Below are positions 35,979 to 44,635 of a DNA stretch of 64,000 bases, in pieces; position 1 is the first letter of the stretch; every line of letters starts with the position of its first letter. The stretch comes from Rossellomorea sp. SC111 (GTDB lineage: Bacteria > Bacillota > Bacilli > Bacillales > Bacillaceae_B), in NCBI RefSeq assembly GCF_024733565.1, contig NZ_JANIOC010000020.1, positions 1 through 64,000 on the forward strand, written 5' to 3'. The position numbers and the translations under genes are program-made. The notes beneath the pieces are model-generated. The model was not told the DNA's origin. It saw nothing but the letters and a program-made list of their open reading frames with translations, and searched no databases.

Positions 35979-37667
35979 ATGGACTTGAAATCGATACTTG
36001 CTCAAGAATTGAAGACTCAGTTCTTGCCGGGCTGGAGTGAGAAAGATTTATACGATTTGATAGAAACCCCGAAACATAGTCATTTAGGGGACTTGGCTTT
36101 CCCTTGCTTCCAGTTGGCGAAAACCATTAAAAAAGCCCCTGCACAAATCGCCAATGAAATGGCCGCTGCGATAACCTCTCCCCTTTTCACCAAGGTGGAG
36201 GCTGTTGGACCTTATATCAATATACACTTTGACGGGGTAAAAATAGGGAGAGAAATCGTGACAGAAATTTTGACGAAAGGAAAAGACTATGGAACCCACA
36301 CCTTTGGAGAAAACAGAACCGTCGTATTAGATATGTCCTCACCTAATATCGCCAAACCGTTTTCCATGGGACATCTCCGCTCGACGGTCATTGGGAATGC
36401 CATTGCCTCCATTGCCGAAAAATGCGGCTATCGTACCGAGAAAATCAATTACATCGGGGATTGGGGGACACAATTCGGGAAACTGATTGTCGCTTTCAAA
36501 AAATGGGGAGACCCGGAAAAGGTCAAAGAGAATCCCATTGCCGAATTGTTTATTCTTTATAAAAAGTTTCATGAAGAGGCAGAACTCGATGCTTCCCTTG
36601 AGGAAGAAGGTAGAAAAGCCTTTAAGCTCCTTGAAGACGGGGATCAAGAAATAACCGGGCTATGGAGATGGTTTAAGGATGAATCACTCCAAGCCTTTAA
36701 AACGATTTACTCACTACTTGGGGTCGAGTTCGATTCCTATAACGGTGAAGCGTTCTTCAATGACAAGATGGAAGAAGTTGTGATCTTGCTTCAGAAACAC
36801 GATCTTCTTGAGGAATCCCAAGGGGCTCAAGTCGTTCGGATGGATGATGGGAATCTGCCACCCTGCCTGATTAAGAAATCTGATGGAGCAACCCTTTATG
36901 CCACACGGGACCTGGCTGCCGCCCTTTATCGTCAGCGTCAATATGCCTTTGATGAAGCCCTCTACATTGTGGGTCAGGAGCAGACCATTCATTTCAAGCA
37001 AGTGATGAACGTGTTGAAAAAGCTTGGGTACATTTGGGCGGATGAAATGAAGCATATTCCATTCGGTCTGTATTTAAAGGATGGGAAGAAGATGTCTACA
37101 CGTAAAGGCAGGGTCATCCTTCTTGAAGAAGTGCTTCAGGAAGCAATCAAAATGGCGGAGGACAACATCAAGCAGAAAAACCCTGACTTAAAAGATGCTT
37201 ACGCGGTTGCAAGGGATGTCGGGGTTGGGGCCATCATTTTTCATGACCTGAAAAATGACCGGCTAAATGATATTGAATTCTCCCTGGAACACATGATCAC
37301 GTTCGAAGGAGAAACCGGTCCTTATATTCAATATACGTATGCGAGAGCTCAATCCCTACTCAGAAAAGCAGGTGAGATAGCTCCACTGACATTTGAAGGT
37401 CTTGAAGATGACGAAAGCTGGGAAGTGATAAAGCAACTGCGATTATTTCCGGAAATCATCGAAAAATCATGGCAGCATTATGCGCCATCTATCATTGCCA
37501 AATATTTAATCGTCACATCACAAAGCTTCAACCGTTATTATGCTAAAACCAAAATCATTTCGGATGACAACCAGCAAAGTTCCCGGCTGGCCCTGGTTCA
37601 TGCCGTGGGGGTTGTCCTCTCCGAAGGATTGCGATTATTGGGGATGAAATCCCCTGCCGAAATGTAG
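35979..37667 (+). CDS. argS: Arginyl-tRNA synthetase (T-box-controlled type)
   Basis: A 562-residue class I synthetase. The N-terminal Arg-tRNA-recognition domain, SPNIAKPFSMGHLRST (HIGH-like), KMSTRKG (KMSKS-like) and C-terminal DALR domain are all visible. The N-terminal pattern (HLGDLAFPCFQLAK) differs from housekeeping B. subtilis ArgS and, from memory, resembles a second ArgS of the B. cereus group and clostridia. It may therefore be a second, arginine-responsive enzyme. GGGAGGTG precedes the ATG at 35979; the frame itself begins at 35949. Confidence 0.94.
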   Translation: MDLKSILAQELKTQFLPGWSEKDLYDLIETPKHSHLGDLAFPCFQLAKTIKKAPAQIANEMAAAITSPLFTKVEAVGPYINIHFDGVKIGREIVTEILTKGKDYGTHTFGENRTVVLDMSSPNIAKPFSMGHLRSTVIGNAIASIAEKCGYRTEKINYIGDWGTQFGKLIVAFKKWGDPEKVKENPIAELFILYKKFHEEAELDASLEEEGRKAFKLLEDGDQEITGLWRWFKDESLQAFKTIYSLLGVEFDSYNGEAFFNDKMEEVVILLQKHDLLEESQGAQVVRMDDGNLPPCLIKKSDGATLYATRDLAAALYRQRQYAFDEALYIVGQEQTIHFKQVMNVLKKLGYIWADEMKHIPFGLYLKDGKKMSTRKGRVILLEEVLQEAIKMAEDNIKQKNPDLKDAYAVARDVGVGAIIFHDLKNDRLNDIEFSLEHMITFEGETGPYIQYTYARAQSLLRKAGEIAPLTFEGLEDDESWEVIKQLRLFPEIIEKSWQHYAPSIIAKYLIVTSQSFNRYYAKTKIISDDNQQSSRLALVHAVGVVLSEGLRLLGMKSPAEM

Positions 37668-37836
37668 AATCCTAAAGAATACTGTCACTATTTCCCGAGA
37701 AATAGATTGATGACGATTTATTTCTTTAAGTCCAGGAGGAATAGGATATTTCATGACTCCTTTTATGAAAAGTGATATACTTTCTTATGTTCTATTAAAT
37801 TCGAAACTAACGCTTTATTCATAAAGGAGATTACTT

Positions 37837-38418
37837 ATGTCTGAACTACTTCACACGTTCGAAGCATGGTTATTGGATTACGGTGTATGGGGATTGATCA
37901 TCGTCTCATTCGCAGATTCATCTTTCTTCCCTATTCCACCTGATGTATTACTGATTCCATTAGCGATTGCCAACCCTGACAGTGCCCTGCTTTACGCGCT
38001 TTATACGACGATCGCTTCCGTCATCGGGGCCCTTTTTGGCTGGTTGATAGGAAAAAAACTGGGACGCCCGATTCTTGTACGGCTATTCTCTGAAGCAAGA
38101 ATTCAAAAAGTAGAAGAGTACTTTACAAAGTTCGGTCCAATGGCATTATTGATTGCAGGTCTGACACCGGTTCCTTATAAGATTTTCACGATATTCGCAG
38201 GGGTCTCCGGTGTGAAGATCCGGGTATTGGTCATCTGGTCGATCATCGGCAGAGGGATCCGCTTTTTCCTGGAAGGTGCGATCATTCTGACACTGGGAGC
38301 AAAAGCCAAACCTTTTATCGAAGAAAACTTTACTTTACTGACACTTGCAGCAGGCGTTGTGCTGATTGTCGTATATCTCGTCTACTTGATCATTAGAAAG
38401 AAAAAGCAAACTCCTTGA
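37837..38418 (+). CDS. DedA/YqaA family membrane protein
   Basis: A 193-residue membrane protein with about five helices of the DedA/VTT superfamily (YqaA branch). FADSSFFPIPPDVLLIPLA near the N-terminus and GLTPVPYKIFTIFAG are hallmark segments. DedA proteins are proposed lipid (undecaprenyl phosphate or phosphatidylethanolamine) flippases. AAAGGAG precedes the ATG. A bidirectional terminator follows. Confidence 0.88.
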   Translation: MSELLHTFEAWLLDYGVWGLIIVSFADSSFFPIPPDVLLIPLAIANPDSALLYALYTTIASVIGALFGWLIGKKLGRPILVRLFSEARIQKVEEYFTKFGPMALLIAGLTPVPYKIFTIFAGVSGVKIRVLVIWSIIGRGIRFFLEGAIILTLGAKAKPFIEENFTLLTLAAGVVLIVVYLVYLIIRKKKQTP

Positions 38419-38431
38419 TCAGCTGATCCAA

Positions 38432-38462
38432 AAAGGAGCATGGGATCACCCCATGCTCCTTT
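38432..38462. terminator. Bidirectional terminator
   Basis: AAAGGAGCATGGG (38432-38444) pairs with CCCATGCTCCTTT (38450-38462). It serves the DedA gene and the convergent lipid kinase gene. Confidence 0.9.
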
Positions 38463-38463
38463 C

Positions 38464-39363
38464 TTATTCGGAAGATCCCACTACAAAGCGCAGATGCTTA
38501 TGTAACACGCGCAGGGACTGCCTGCTGCCTTCATATAGTTCCCCATCCATATCAAGCTTCTCATTTTGCCCGAGCTCAATATGGGCTTCTTTTGCTTGAA
38601 TGTGCATGATATCGTCATATTCTTCGCTGATATTACCTGTACTTTTAATGACAAGAAATTCCTTCAACAACGGAAAGCCACTTTTCTTCACAACATAAAT
38701 GTCCATCAATCCATCGTCCATATTGATACAGGTCGGCAGAGGATTGGAACCGATGGATCGTCCGTTTGCGACCAGCAGCATGACGACCTCCTCTTCCACT
38801 GTCTCATTTTCCGTAGTGACCTTCACACTCAAGATAGGTGAATCCTGAATCGATTGGAATGCACTAATATAATAGCTCAGTTTACCGAGGACGCTCTTAG
38901 ATCCGACATCTATATTGTCGCTCGTCTGGGCAACCAATCCCGTTCCCCAGAAATTACTGAAATACCGATCCCCAGCCTGGACAATGTCGATATCCTGTTG
39001 TTTTGGCCGTTCGGTTATGAGGCTAACCGCTTGTCCAATATTCATGGGGATATATAGGGACCGTGCAAAGTCATTGCATGTACCACCAGGAAGAATGGCA
39101 ATCAGCGGGCGATCCTCAAGGACAGACAGCCCATTGATGGCTTCATGGATCGTACCATCCCCGCCCATGATCACCACCAGCTCATAGCGGCTTCCTGATT
39201 CCCTGCAGACCCTTTCGGCATCTCCCTTTTCTTTTGTTTTGTGAATGATCAGATCGCTGCATATATCCAATAAAGGGGGTACCGCATCCTTCAACAGGAT
39301 CTCGAGTGTCCCTTGACCTGCCTTGCCATTGCATAAAAGCAATACTTCTGAAAATCTCGCCAT
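38464..39363 (-). CDS. Diacylglycerol/lipid kinase family protein (YtlR-like)
   Basis: A 299-residue DAGK-catalytic-domain protein. GGDGTIHEAINGL, PGGTCNDFARSL and the C-terminal MDGE motif are clear. It phosphorylates a lipid such as diacylglycerol or a related amphiphile; the exact substrate is not shown. The pattern is closer to B. subtilis YtlR than to DgkB, as I recall. Start MARFSE at 39363 is chosen as more typical than the 39375 frame start, but no strong ribosome-binding site decides it. Confidence 0.85.
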   Translation of the reverse strand: MARFSEVLLLCNGKAGQGTLEILLKDAVPPLLDICSDLIIHKTKEKGDAERVCRESGSRYELVVIMGGDGTIHEAINGLSVLEDRPLIAILPGGTCNDFARSLYIPMNIGQAVSLITERPKQQDIDIVQAGDRYFSNFWGTGLVAQTSDNIDVGSKSVLGKLSYYISAFQSIQDSPILSVKVTTENETVEEEVVMLLVANGRSIGSNPLPTCINMDDGLMDIYVVKKSGFPLLKEFLVIKSTGNISEEYDDIMHIQAKEAHIELGQNEKLDMDGELYEGSRQSLRVLHKHLRFVVGSSE

Positions 39364-39403
39364 GAATATCGTCACCTAACTTATGGATTTAGTGTGGTAC
39401 ATA

Positions 39404-39533
39404 AAAAGAGGCTGACCCAAAACGATGAGTGGTTATCATCCTTATCGGACCAGGCCATATGAGTACAGAGTGTTTCACTATATCTGTGGTAGTCTTGGCT
39501 TAGAAGCCAATGGATCTTGGGTCAACCTCTTTT
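39404..39533. repeat. Long-loop inverted repeat with inner hairpins
   Basis: AAAGAGGCTGACCCAA (39405-39420) pairs 15 of 16 with TTGGGTCAACCTCTTT (39517-39532), about 96 bases apart. The minus-strand side continues into T-rich sequence, so it may terminate the gene at 39535-39819. The interior forms TTGGCT/AGCCAA (39495-39510) and GATGA/TCATC (39423-39439) hairpins. It looks like a common Bacillus terminator arm pair that was opened by extra sequence. Confidence 0.55.
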
Positions 39534-39534
39534 A

Positions 39535-39819
39535 CTATGCCGTATTCGAATCTTCCTGGGGTACTTGGAGTACAGATCGATGGGCAATTCCAAGACGCCC
39601 TTTGATATAGCTCTGGGGGTCATAGGGAATATGCTGATTCTGCATGCGATGAAGCTCCATTTCTGCAAACATAGCCAGGGCACGACATACCTGATCTAAT
39701 GCCATGCTAACACGTTGAGGATCTGAAGGTTGTTCCCGGCTCATACAGTAGTATGAAATCTCATCTGCCTTCTTTCTGATTTCCTTTAATGCTTGTAGAT
39801 CAAACATCATTCTCTCCAT
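39535..39819 (-). CDS. Small uncharacterised protein (94 aa)
   Basis: A 94-residue, mostly helical, soluble protein, family not recognised. It is rich in Met, Gln and charged residues and lacks a signal or membrane segment. AGGGGAGGG lies six bases before the ATG, which is strong support that it is translated. It precedes the long-loop inverted repeat that could end its message. Confidence 0.72.
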   Translation of the reverse strand: MERMMFDLQALKEIRKKADEISYYCMSREQPSDPQRVSMALDQVCRALAMFAEMELHRMQNQHIPYDPQSYIKGRLGIAHRSVLQVPQEDSNTA

Positions 39820-39904
39820 GCCTAACCCTCCCCTTTACCTTTAGCTATAGTATATCGGGAAGAATCGGTAATTATGTCTGTCCAACATTTCTGATAAGCG
39901 TGGA

Positions 39905-40054
39905 TTATGAATCTTGTGTTAACGTCTTAGGTAATGGTTGATACTGCTTTAGTGAATGAAGAATTTCCCGTCTTGATTTCGTTTTAGAAATATTCACACC
40001 GACGTTCGACAATTTCGTTATCACTTTTTTAAAGCGATCGTTCTCCTTTACCAC
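39905..40054 (-). CDS. Unlisted 49-aa basic protein under a sigma-W-type promoter
   Basis: A 49-codon frame starting at GTG (40052-40054) and reading MVKENDRFKKVITKL at its start. It has ten lysines and three arginines and is helical, without a membrane segment. AAGAGGTG at 40061-40068 is six bases before the GTG. An exact sigma-W promoter lies 38 bp upstream (40092-40117). The combination of start, ribosome-binding site and promoter makes it a likely real gene. I do not recognise the family; a role in envelope stress is inferred only from the promoter. Confidence 0.68.
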   Translation of the reverse strand: MVKENDRFKKVITKLSNVGVNISKTKSRREILHSLKQYQPLPKTLTQDS

Positions 40055-40091
40055 GTTATTCACCTCTTTTTAAAATATCGTTACCTATTTG

Positions 40092-40117
40092 TACGTTTGA
40101 CTCCGTAAAAGGTTTCA
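40092..40117 (-). promoter_or_regulatory. Sigma-W-type ECF promoter
   Basis: On the minus strand TGAAAC (40112-40117) is followed after exactly 16 bases by CGTA (40092-40095), the same arrangement as before ydbS. Expected start of RNA is near 40085, giving a leader of about 30 nt before the 49-codon gene. Confidence 0.82.
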
Positions 40118-40429
40118 CTGAATGTTATATGGTTTCCCTTTTCCCTAAAAATGAAACGATAATCCTACTTTTACACATTTCAGTAGAATAATTTATTTCG
40201 AATTACACAATTTATACTTATGATCACTAAACTATCCCTTGTTATCATCATATCGTCCCTTTTCTTTAGTCTATTTGATCTACATAAAACAACCCCAGAA
40301 AGCACGTATAAATAAGCAGGATGAAGGTCCGTCCCCCGAGACCGTATTGGAATACATTTTCAGAATAAAGCGGAGAAATATGCTGAATAATAGGTGTGTA
40401 CTGCCATTATGATCAAGGGGGAATTTTTC
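40118..40429. other. Intergenic gap with one copy of the AGGTCCGTCCC motif
   Basis: AT-rich sequence upstream of the CBS gene. AGGTCCGTCCCC at 40325-40336 is 11 of 12 identical to the motif used in the terminator at 23421. I see no clear promoter, hairpin or coding frame. Confidence 0.5.
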
Positions 40430-40843
40430 ATGCAAGTACGTGATATTATGTCGACAAATGTGGAAGCGGCATCTAACCAGGATTCACTTGAGAGCGTAGC
40501 TTCCAAGATGAGTTCCAGAAATGTGGGTTCCGTTCCTGTCGTTGAAAACGGACAGGTTGTCGGTATGATTACTGACCGTGATATTGCGACTCGTGGACTG
40601 TCTCAAGGTGCACAAGGAAATGTCTCACAGGTTATGTCACAGCAAGTGGTGACAATATCTCCGGATGCATCCGTAGAAGAAGCATCGGCTATGATGTCCC
40701 AGCATCAGGTGCGCCGTTTGCCTGTTGTGGAAAACGGTCAACTGGTCGGGATGCTGGCTTTAGGAGATTTGGCAGTACAACAGAAATCCGATCAAAGTGC
40801 CGGTAGCGCCTTAAGCGGAATCTCTCAGAATCACCTTCGCTAA
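40430..40843 (+). CDS. CBS-domain protein (YhcV-like)
   Basis: A 137-residue protein with two CBS domains (about residues 1-60 and 70-130), each with a VVENGQ(L/V)VGM strand pair and the DRDIA or LGDLA motif. Such modules bind adenine nucleotides. B. subtilis YhcV is very similar in size; its role is unproven. AAGGGGG before the ATG at 40430 fixes the start; the frame itself opens at 40394. The terminator at 40885-40910 follows. Confidence 0.88.
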   Translation: MQVRDIMSTNVEAASNQDSLESVASKMSSRNVGSVPVVENGQVVGMITDRDIATRGLSQGAQGNVSQVMSQQVVTISPDASVEEASAMMSQHQVRRLPVVENGQLVGMLALGDLAVQQKSDQSAGSALSGISQNHLR

Positions 40844-40884
40844 TAAAGGCTTACAAGCAAAGACTTCAAAGCTTTCTTTCACTG

Positions 40885-40910
40885 AATAAGGGGCTGTACT
40901 GCCCCTTATT
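40885..40910 (+). terminator. Hairpin after the CBS gene
   Basis: AATAAGGGGC (40885-40894) pairs with GCCCCTTATT (40901-40910). The T-run is short, so terminator strength is uncertain. Confidence 0.65.
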
Positions 40911-40998
40911 TGGCGTGTGAAAAGGTCCAATCGACTTATTTTGACGAAGAGATGGGTATATCGTCATTTTTTTCATGCAAAGGGAGGATTTTCTTTAT

Positions 40999-41027
40999 TT
41001 GTGACGAATATGTGATTAATGTATAAG
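40999..41027 (+). promoter_or_regulatory. Sigma-A promoter of the 55-aa gene
   Basis: TTGTGA (40999-41004) and TATAAG (41022-41027) are 17 bases apart; the -10 is 5/6. Confidence 0.55.
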
Positions 41028-41052
41028 GTGTTAATGGAGGAGGAGGTTTTGT

Positions 41053-41220
41053 ATGAGTCGTGCTGCACGATCGTACCGTAAGGAAGTTCGTCATTTTAAA
41101 CGTGAGAACCGCAAAAGAGTCTTCGCCGACAGCATTTTTGATTTTTTATTTATGTTATTTGGTATTTCAATGATCACTGGGATTTTATTATTTGTATTAG
41201 GATTTTGGGATTTTTACTAA
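41053..41220 (+). CDS. 55-aa small membrane protein
   Basis: A 55-codon gene with a GGAGGAGG ribosome-binding site and an ATG at 41053. The N-terminal half is highly basic (SRAARSYRKEVRHFKRENRK); the second half (from about residue 28) is one hydrophobic helix ending in FWDFY, so it should be an inner-membrane protein with a positive cytoplasmic face. A promoter precedes it and a terminator follows. I do not recognise the family. Confidence 0.8.
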   Translation: MSRAARSYRKEVRHFKRENRKRVFADSIFDFLFMLFGISMITGILLFVLGFWDFY

Positions 41221-41275
41221 TCGTATGATTACTGCTTTTATTTATTCTATTTTAATAGTCTGAACACTTAATCGC

Positions 41276-41304
41276 AGCCATGGATTTCTATGGCTTTTTT
41301 TTGT
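41276..41304 (+). terminator. Terminator of the 55-aa gene
   Basis: AGCCAT pairs with ATGGCT around a short loop (about 41276-41295), followed by eight T residues. Confidence 0.78.
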
Positions 41305-41472
41305 GTGCTGAGCTACCCATTTAATTAAAAAACATTATTCAAATAATCGTAAATAAATTATTTTAATAAAATAATTTACCCTATTACTTTTGTCTTACTC
41401 CTATCTAGAAAACCTTTATTACTATGATGGAATAGTTCGATTCTCTAAATAAAATCTGGTAATATTTTAATA

Positions 41473-41516
41473 TTCAGATAATAACTTGACTTTCATTTTA
41501 AATTTTCAGATAATAA
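41473..41516. repeat. Direct repeats over the symporter promoter
   Basis: TTCAGATAATAA occurs at about 41473-41484 and again at 41505-41516, 32 bp apart, with the second copy overlapping the -10 box. This could be a tandem operator. Confidence 0.5.
41486..41514 (+). promoter_or_regulatory. Sigma-A promoter of the alanine/glycine symporter gene
   Basis: TTGACT (41486-41491) and GATAAT (41509-41514), each 5/6, are 17 bases apart, about 40 bp before the gene. Confidence 0.7.
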
Positions 41517-41552
41517 TACATGTAACCAACACAAATTTTCGAGGGGGTTATC

Positions 41553-42986
41553 ATGGATATTTTAAACAATTTAGTCACGGAAGCAAACTCCATATTATGG
41601 GGGTATATACTAATCGGTGTACTTCTCATTTTAGGATTGTACTTCACAATCGGATCTAAATTTGTTCAAATTCGCCATATAGGTGAAATGTTTCGATTAT
41701 TAGGGGATAAAGATGTCGTCGAAGCAGAAGGGGAAAAGCAGATTTCTTCCTTACAGGCATTCTTTATTGGAGCAGGTACTCGAATTGGTACAGGTAATTT
41801 AGCAGGAGTAGCCATTGCCTTAGCAATTGGGGGACCTGGAGCGGTCTTCTGGATGTGGCTTGTCGCCATTCTGGGAGGAGCCAGCGCCTTTGTAGAAAGT
41901 ACATTGGCACAGATTTATAAAGAAAAGGATAAGATTGGATTCAAGGGCGGCCCCGGCTACTATATGAAGAAACAACTGGGCAAGCCCTGGATGAGTTCGA
42001 TCTTTGCTGTTACCATCATCCTATCCTTTGGTACCACCTTTAATGCAGTTCAAAGTAATACCATCGCAACCGCGTTTAGTAATTCATTTGGTATCAATAC
42101 GTTTGTCATTGGAATTGTGCTGGCCGGTTTGACTGCACTGATCATCTTTGGCGGTGTTAAGCGCATAGCCAACTTTTCATCCTTCATTGTACCGATCATG
42201 GCAGGCTTTTATATTGTACTCGCCTTATTTGTAGTCATTACGAATATCACTGAAATGCCCGGCGTCATCGCCATGATTTTCAAAAGTGCCTTCGGCTTTG
42301 AACAAGTCGTCGGTGGTGGAATTGGTGCTGCAATCATGAACGGCGTAAAGCGTGGGCTATTCTCCAATGAAGCCGGAATGGGTAGTGCACCGAATGCGGC
42401 GGCAACGGCATCGGTTTCACATCCTGTTAAGCAGGGTTTCATCCAGGCACTTGGGGTATTCTTTGATACGATCCTCGTCTGTTCCGCGACGGCCTTCATC
42501 ATCTTAACGTCGGATGCTTATGGATCAGGTTTGACGGGAATCGAACTGTCCCAGGCAGCCATGTCGGAACACTTTAACTCATGGGCCGGTATATTCCTGG
42601 CGATTGCCATCTTTACCTTCGCCTTCAGTTCAATTATCGGAAGTTATTATTATGGGGAAGCCAATCTTCCATTCATAAATAAGAGCAAGACCGGACTACT
42701 AATCTATCGCTTCATCGCACTGGGTATGGTGATCTTCGGGTCTGTCGCAAGTCTTGATATCGTCTGGAGCCTCGCTGACTTTTCAATGGCCTTGATGGCC
42801 CTTACCAACTTGGCAGCCATCGGTTTTCTCGCCCCGATTGCCTTTAAAGCTTTGGACAACTATATGACCCAGCGTCGTCAAGGATTGGATCCTGTCTTCT
42901 ATGCAGATGACATTCCCGGTTTAAAGAATGTCGAATGCTGGCCAAAACGCCAAAGTGACATGCCTAAAAAAGCAGTAAATGAATAA
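41553..42986 (+). CDS. Alanine/glycine:cation symporter (AGCS family)
   Basis: A 477-residue transporter with about eleven helices. FIGAGTRIGTGNLAGVA, KGGPGYYM, GGVKRIA and NEAGMGSAPNAAAT are family signatures. It imports a small amino acid with Na+ or H+; B. subtilis paralogues are AlsT/GlnT and YrbD, among which this cannot be placed. CGAGGGGG precedes the ATG. Two direct repeats in the promoter (41473-41516) hint at repression or activation by a dedicated regulator not found here. Confidence 0.92.
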   Translation: MDILNNLVTEANSILWGYILIGVLLILGLYFTIGSKFVQIRHIGEMFRLLGDKDVVEAEGEKQISSLQAFFIGAGTRIGTGNLAGVAIALAIGGPGAVFWMWLVAILGGASAFVESTLAQIYKEKDKIGFKGGPGYYMKKQLGKPWMSSIFAVTIILSFGTTFNAVQSNTIATAFSNSFGINTFVIGIVLAGLTALIIFGGVKRIANFSSFIVPIMAGFYIVLALFVVITNITEMPGVIAMIFKSAFGFEQVVGGGIGAAIMNGVKRGLFSNEAGMGSAPNAAATASVSHPVKQGFIQALGVFFDTILVCSATAFIILTSDAYGSGLTGIELSQAAMSEHFNSWAGIFLAIAIFTFAFSSIIGSYYYGEANLPFINKSKTGLLIYRFIALGMVIFGSVASLDIVWSLADFSMALMALTNLAAIGFLAPIAFKALDNYMTQRRQGLDPVFYADDIPGLKNVECWPKRQSDMPKKAVNE

Positions 42987-42999
42987 TAAACCTTCCACT

Positions 43000-43032
43000 A
43001 AAGAGCAGGAGCAGGTCCCTGCTCTTTTTTTC
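43000..43032 (+). terminator. Terminator of the symporter gene
   Basis: AAGAGCAGG (43001-43009) pairs with CCTGCTCTT (43018-43026), then TTTTTT. Confidence 0.88.
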
Positions 43033-43099
43033 TTGTCATTTTTTTCTATTCCATTCTCAGGTATACTAATGATACAAAGTTAGTCAAAGGAGCCATAAC

Positions 43100-44551
43100 A
43101 TGATGAGTATCCTATCTGCTCTTCTAGGGGTATTATTTTTTCTTAACCTGATCCTTGCCTCCGTTATCATATTCTTGGAGCGGAAAGATGCGGGAGCGAC
43201 CTGGGCCTGGCTGATGGTGCTATTCTTCATCCCATTTCTCGGGTTCATCCTCTATTTGGTGTTCGGCCAAAATTTGAGCAGGAAGAGGTTATTTGACTGG
43301 GAGGATATGAAGAAGATCGGAATCGAAGGATTGATTCACACTCAGATCCAATCCTTGAAAGAACATCGTTTCCCTTTTAAAAATGACATCTCCTTTCGTT
43401 ATCAGGATCTGATCTATATGCATCTGATCAATAATGAAGCTCTCTTGACCCAGGATAATGAGGTCAAGTTGTTTACACATGGAGAAGACAAGTTTGAAGC
43501 GTTGATAGAGGATATTAAAGCTGCAGAGGACCATATTCATATTCAATATTATATTTTCAAGAAAGATCAGTTAGGAAAGCGCGTCTTGGAGAACCTTACG
43601 AAAAAAGCGAAAGAAGGGGTAAAGGTCAGGGTCCTATACGATGAAATGGGATCGCGGCGAACGAGGAGGAGGTTCTTTAAAGACCTCCTTTCTGCCGGTG
43701 GAGAGGTGGAAGTGTTTTTCCCTTCGAAGATTCCCTTTATTAATCTCCGCTTAAACTATCGAAATCATAGAAAGCTGGTGATCATCGATGGAAAGGTTGG
43801 CTATGTAGGCGGCTTTAATATTGGGGATGAATACCTGGGATTGAATCCCAAGTTCGGTTATTGGCGGGATACCCACCTTAGAATCGCAGGCAGTTCCGCA
43901 CTGGCCATGCAGACACGGTTCATCCTCGATTGGAATCAGGCAAGCCGGTCGAGGAAGATCGCCTATGATCTGCGGTACTTCCCCCCGCCTTCCTTTACCG
44001 GGGATGCAGGGGTTCAGATTGTCACATGCGGCCCGGACTCGGAATGGGAACAGATAAAAAACGGTTATATCAAAATGATTTCATCTGCCAAGGAATCCAT
44101 CTTCATTCAGACTCCTTATTTCATTCCTGACGTGAGCCTGCTCGATTCTTTAAGGATCGCCTCTCTTACGGGAGTGGATGTCCGGATCATGATCCCCAAT
44201 AAACCGGACCATTTATTTGTCTATTGGGCGACATATTCCTATATCGGGGAGCTTCTGAAAGCAGGCGTGAAGATTTATATTTATGACAATGGATTTATAC
44301 ATGCCAAAACCATTGTCGTCGATGAAGTCATTTCTTCTGTAGGTACAGCGAATATCGATGTACGGAGCTTTCGTTTAAACTTTGAGGTCAACGCCTTTTT
44401 ATATGATCAGAAACTTTCTGAAAATCTGGGAGTTGTGTTTAGAAACGACATTGAAAAAAGCAGGGAATTAACGTTAGAAGATTATCATCAAAGACCTTTG
44501 ATGATCAAAGTGAAGGAATCCATATCAAGGCTGTTGTCCCCCATCTTATAG
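43100..44551 (+). CDS. cls: Cardiolipin synthase
   Basis: A 483-residue phospholipase-D-superfamily enzyme. Two N-terminal helices are followed by two HKD motifs: NHRKLVIIDGKVGYVGG in the middle and HAKTIVVDEVISSVGTAN in the C-terminal part. It joins two phosphatidylglycerols to cardiolipin at the membrane. B. subtilis has clsA, ywiE and ywjE; the length (482 in ClsA) suggests the ClsA type. Start may be the first or second of two Met codons after AAAGGAG. Confidence 0.94.
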   Translation: MMSILSALLGVLFFLNLILASVIIFLERKDAGATWAWLMVLFFIPFLGFILYLVFGQNLSRKRLFDWEDMKKIGIEGLIHTQIQSLKEHRFPFKNDISFRYQDLIYMHLINNEALLTQDNEVKLFTHGEDKFEALIEDIKAAEDHIHIQYYIFKKDQLGKRVLENLTKKAKEGVKVRVLYDEMGSRRTRRRFFKDLLSAGGEVEVFFPSKIPFINLRLNYRNHRKLVIIDGKVGYVGGFNIGDEYLGLNPKFGYWRDTHLRIAGSSALAMQTRFILDWNQASRSRKIAYDLRYFPPPSFTGDAGVQIVTCGPDSEWEQIKNGYIKMISSAKESIFIQTPYFIPDVSLLDSLRIASLTGVDVRIMIPNKPDHLFVYWATYSYIGELLKAGVKIYIYDNGFIHAKTIVVDEVISSVGTANIDVRSFRLNFEVNAFLYDQKLSENLGVVFRNDIEKSRELTLEDYHQRPLMIKVKESISRLLSPIL

Positions 44552-44635
44552 AAGGGATGATTGGACATTGCCATCTGTAGATAGAAAAAGGCATAATAGA
44601 GTTATTGTATGAAAGAAAAGGAGAGGGGTGAGATC

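Noticed and set aside
36001..37700. Minus-strand frames across argS
   Set aside because: Shadows of the coding frame; no start sites.
40921..40960. Sigma-B promoter at GGGTAT near 40956
   Set aside because: No GTTT box at the right distance.
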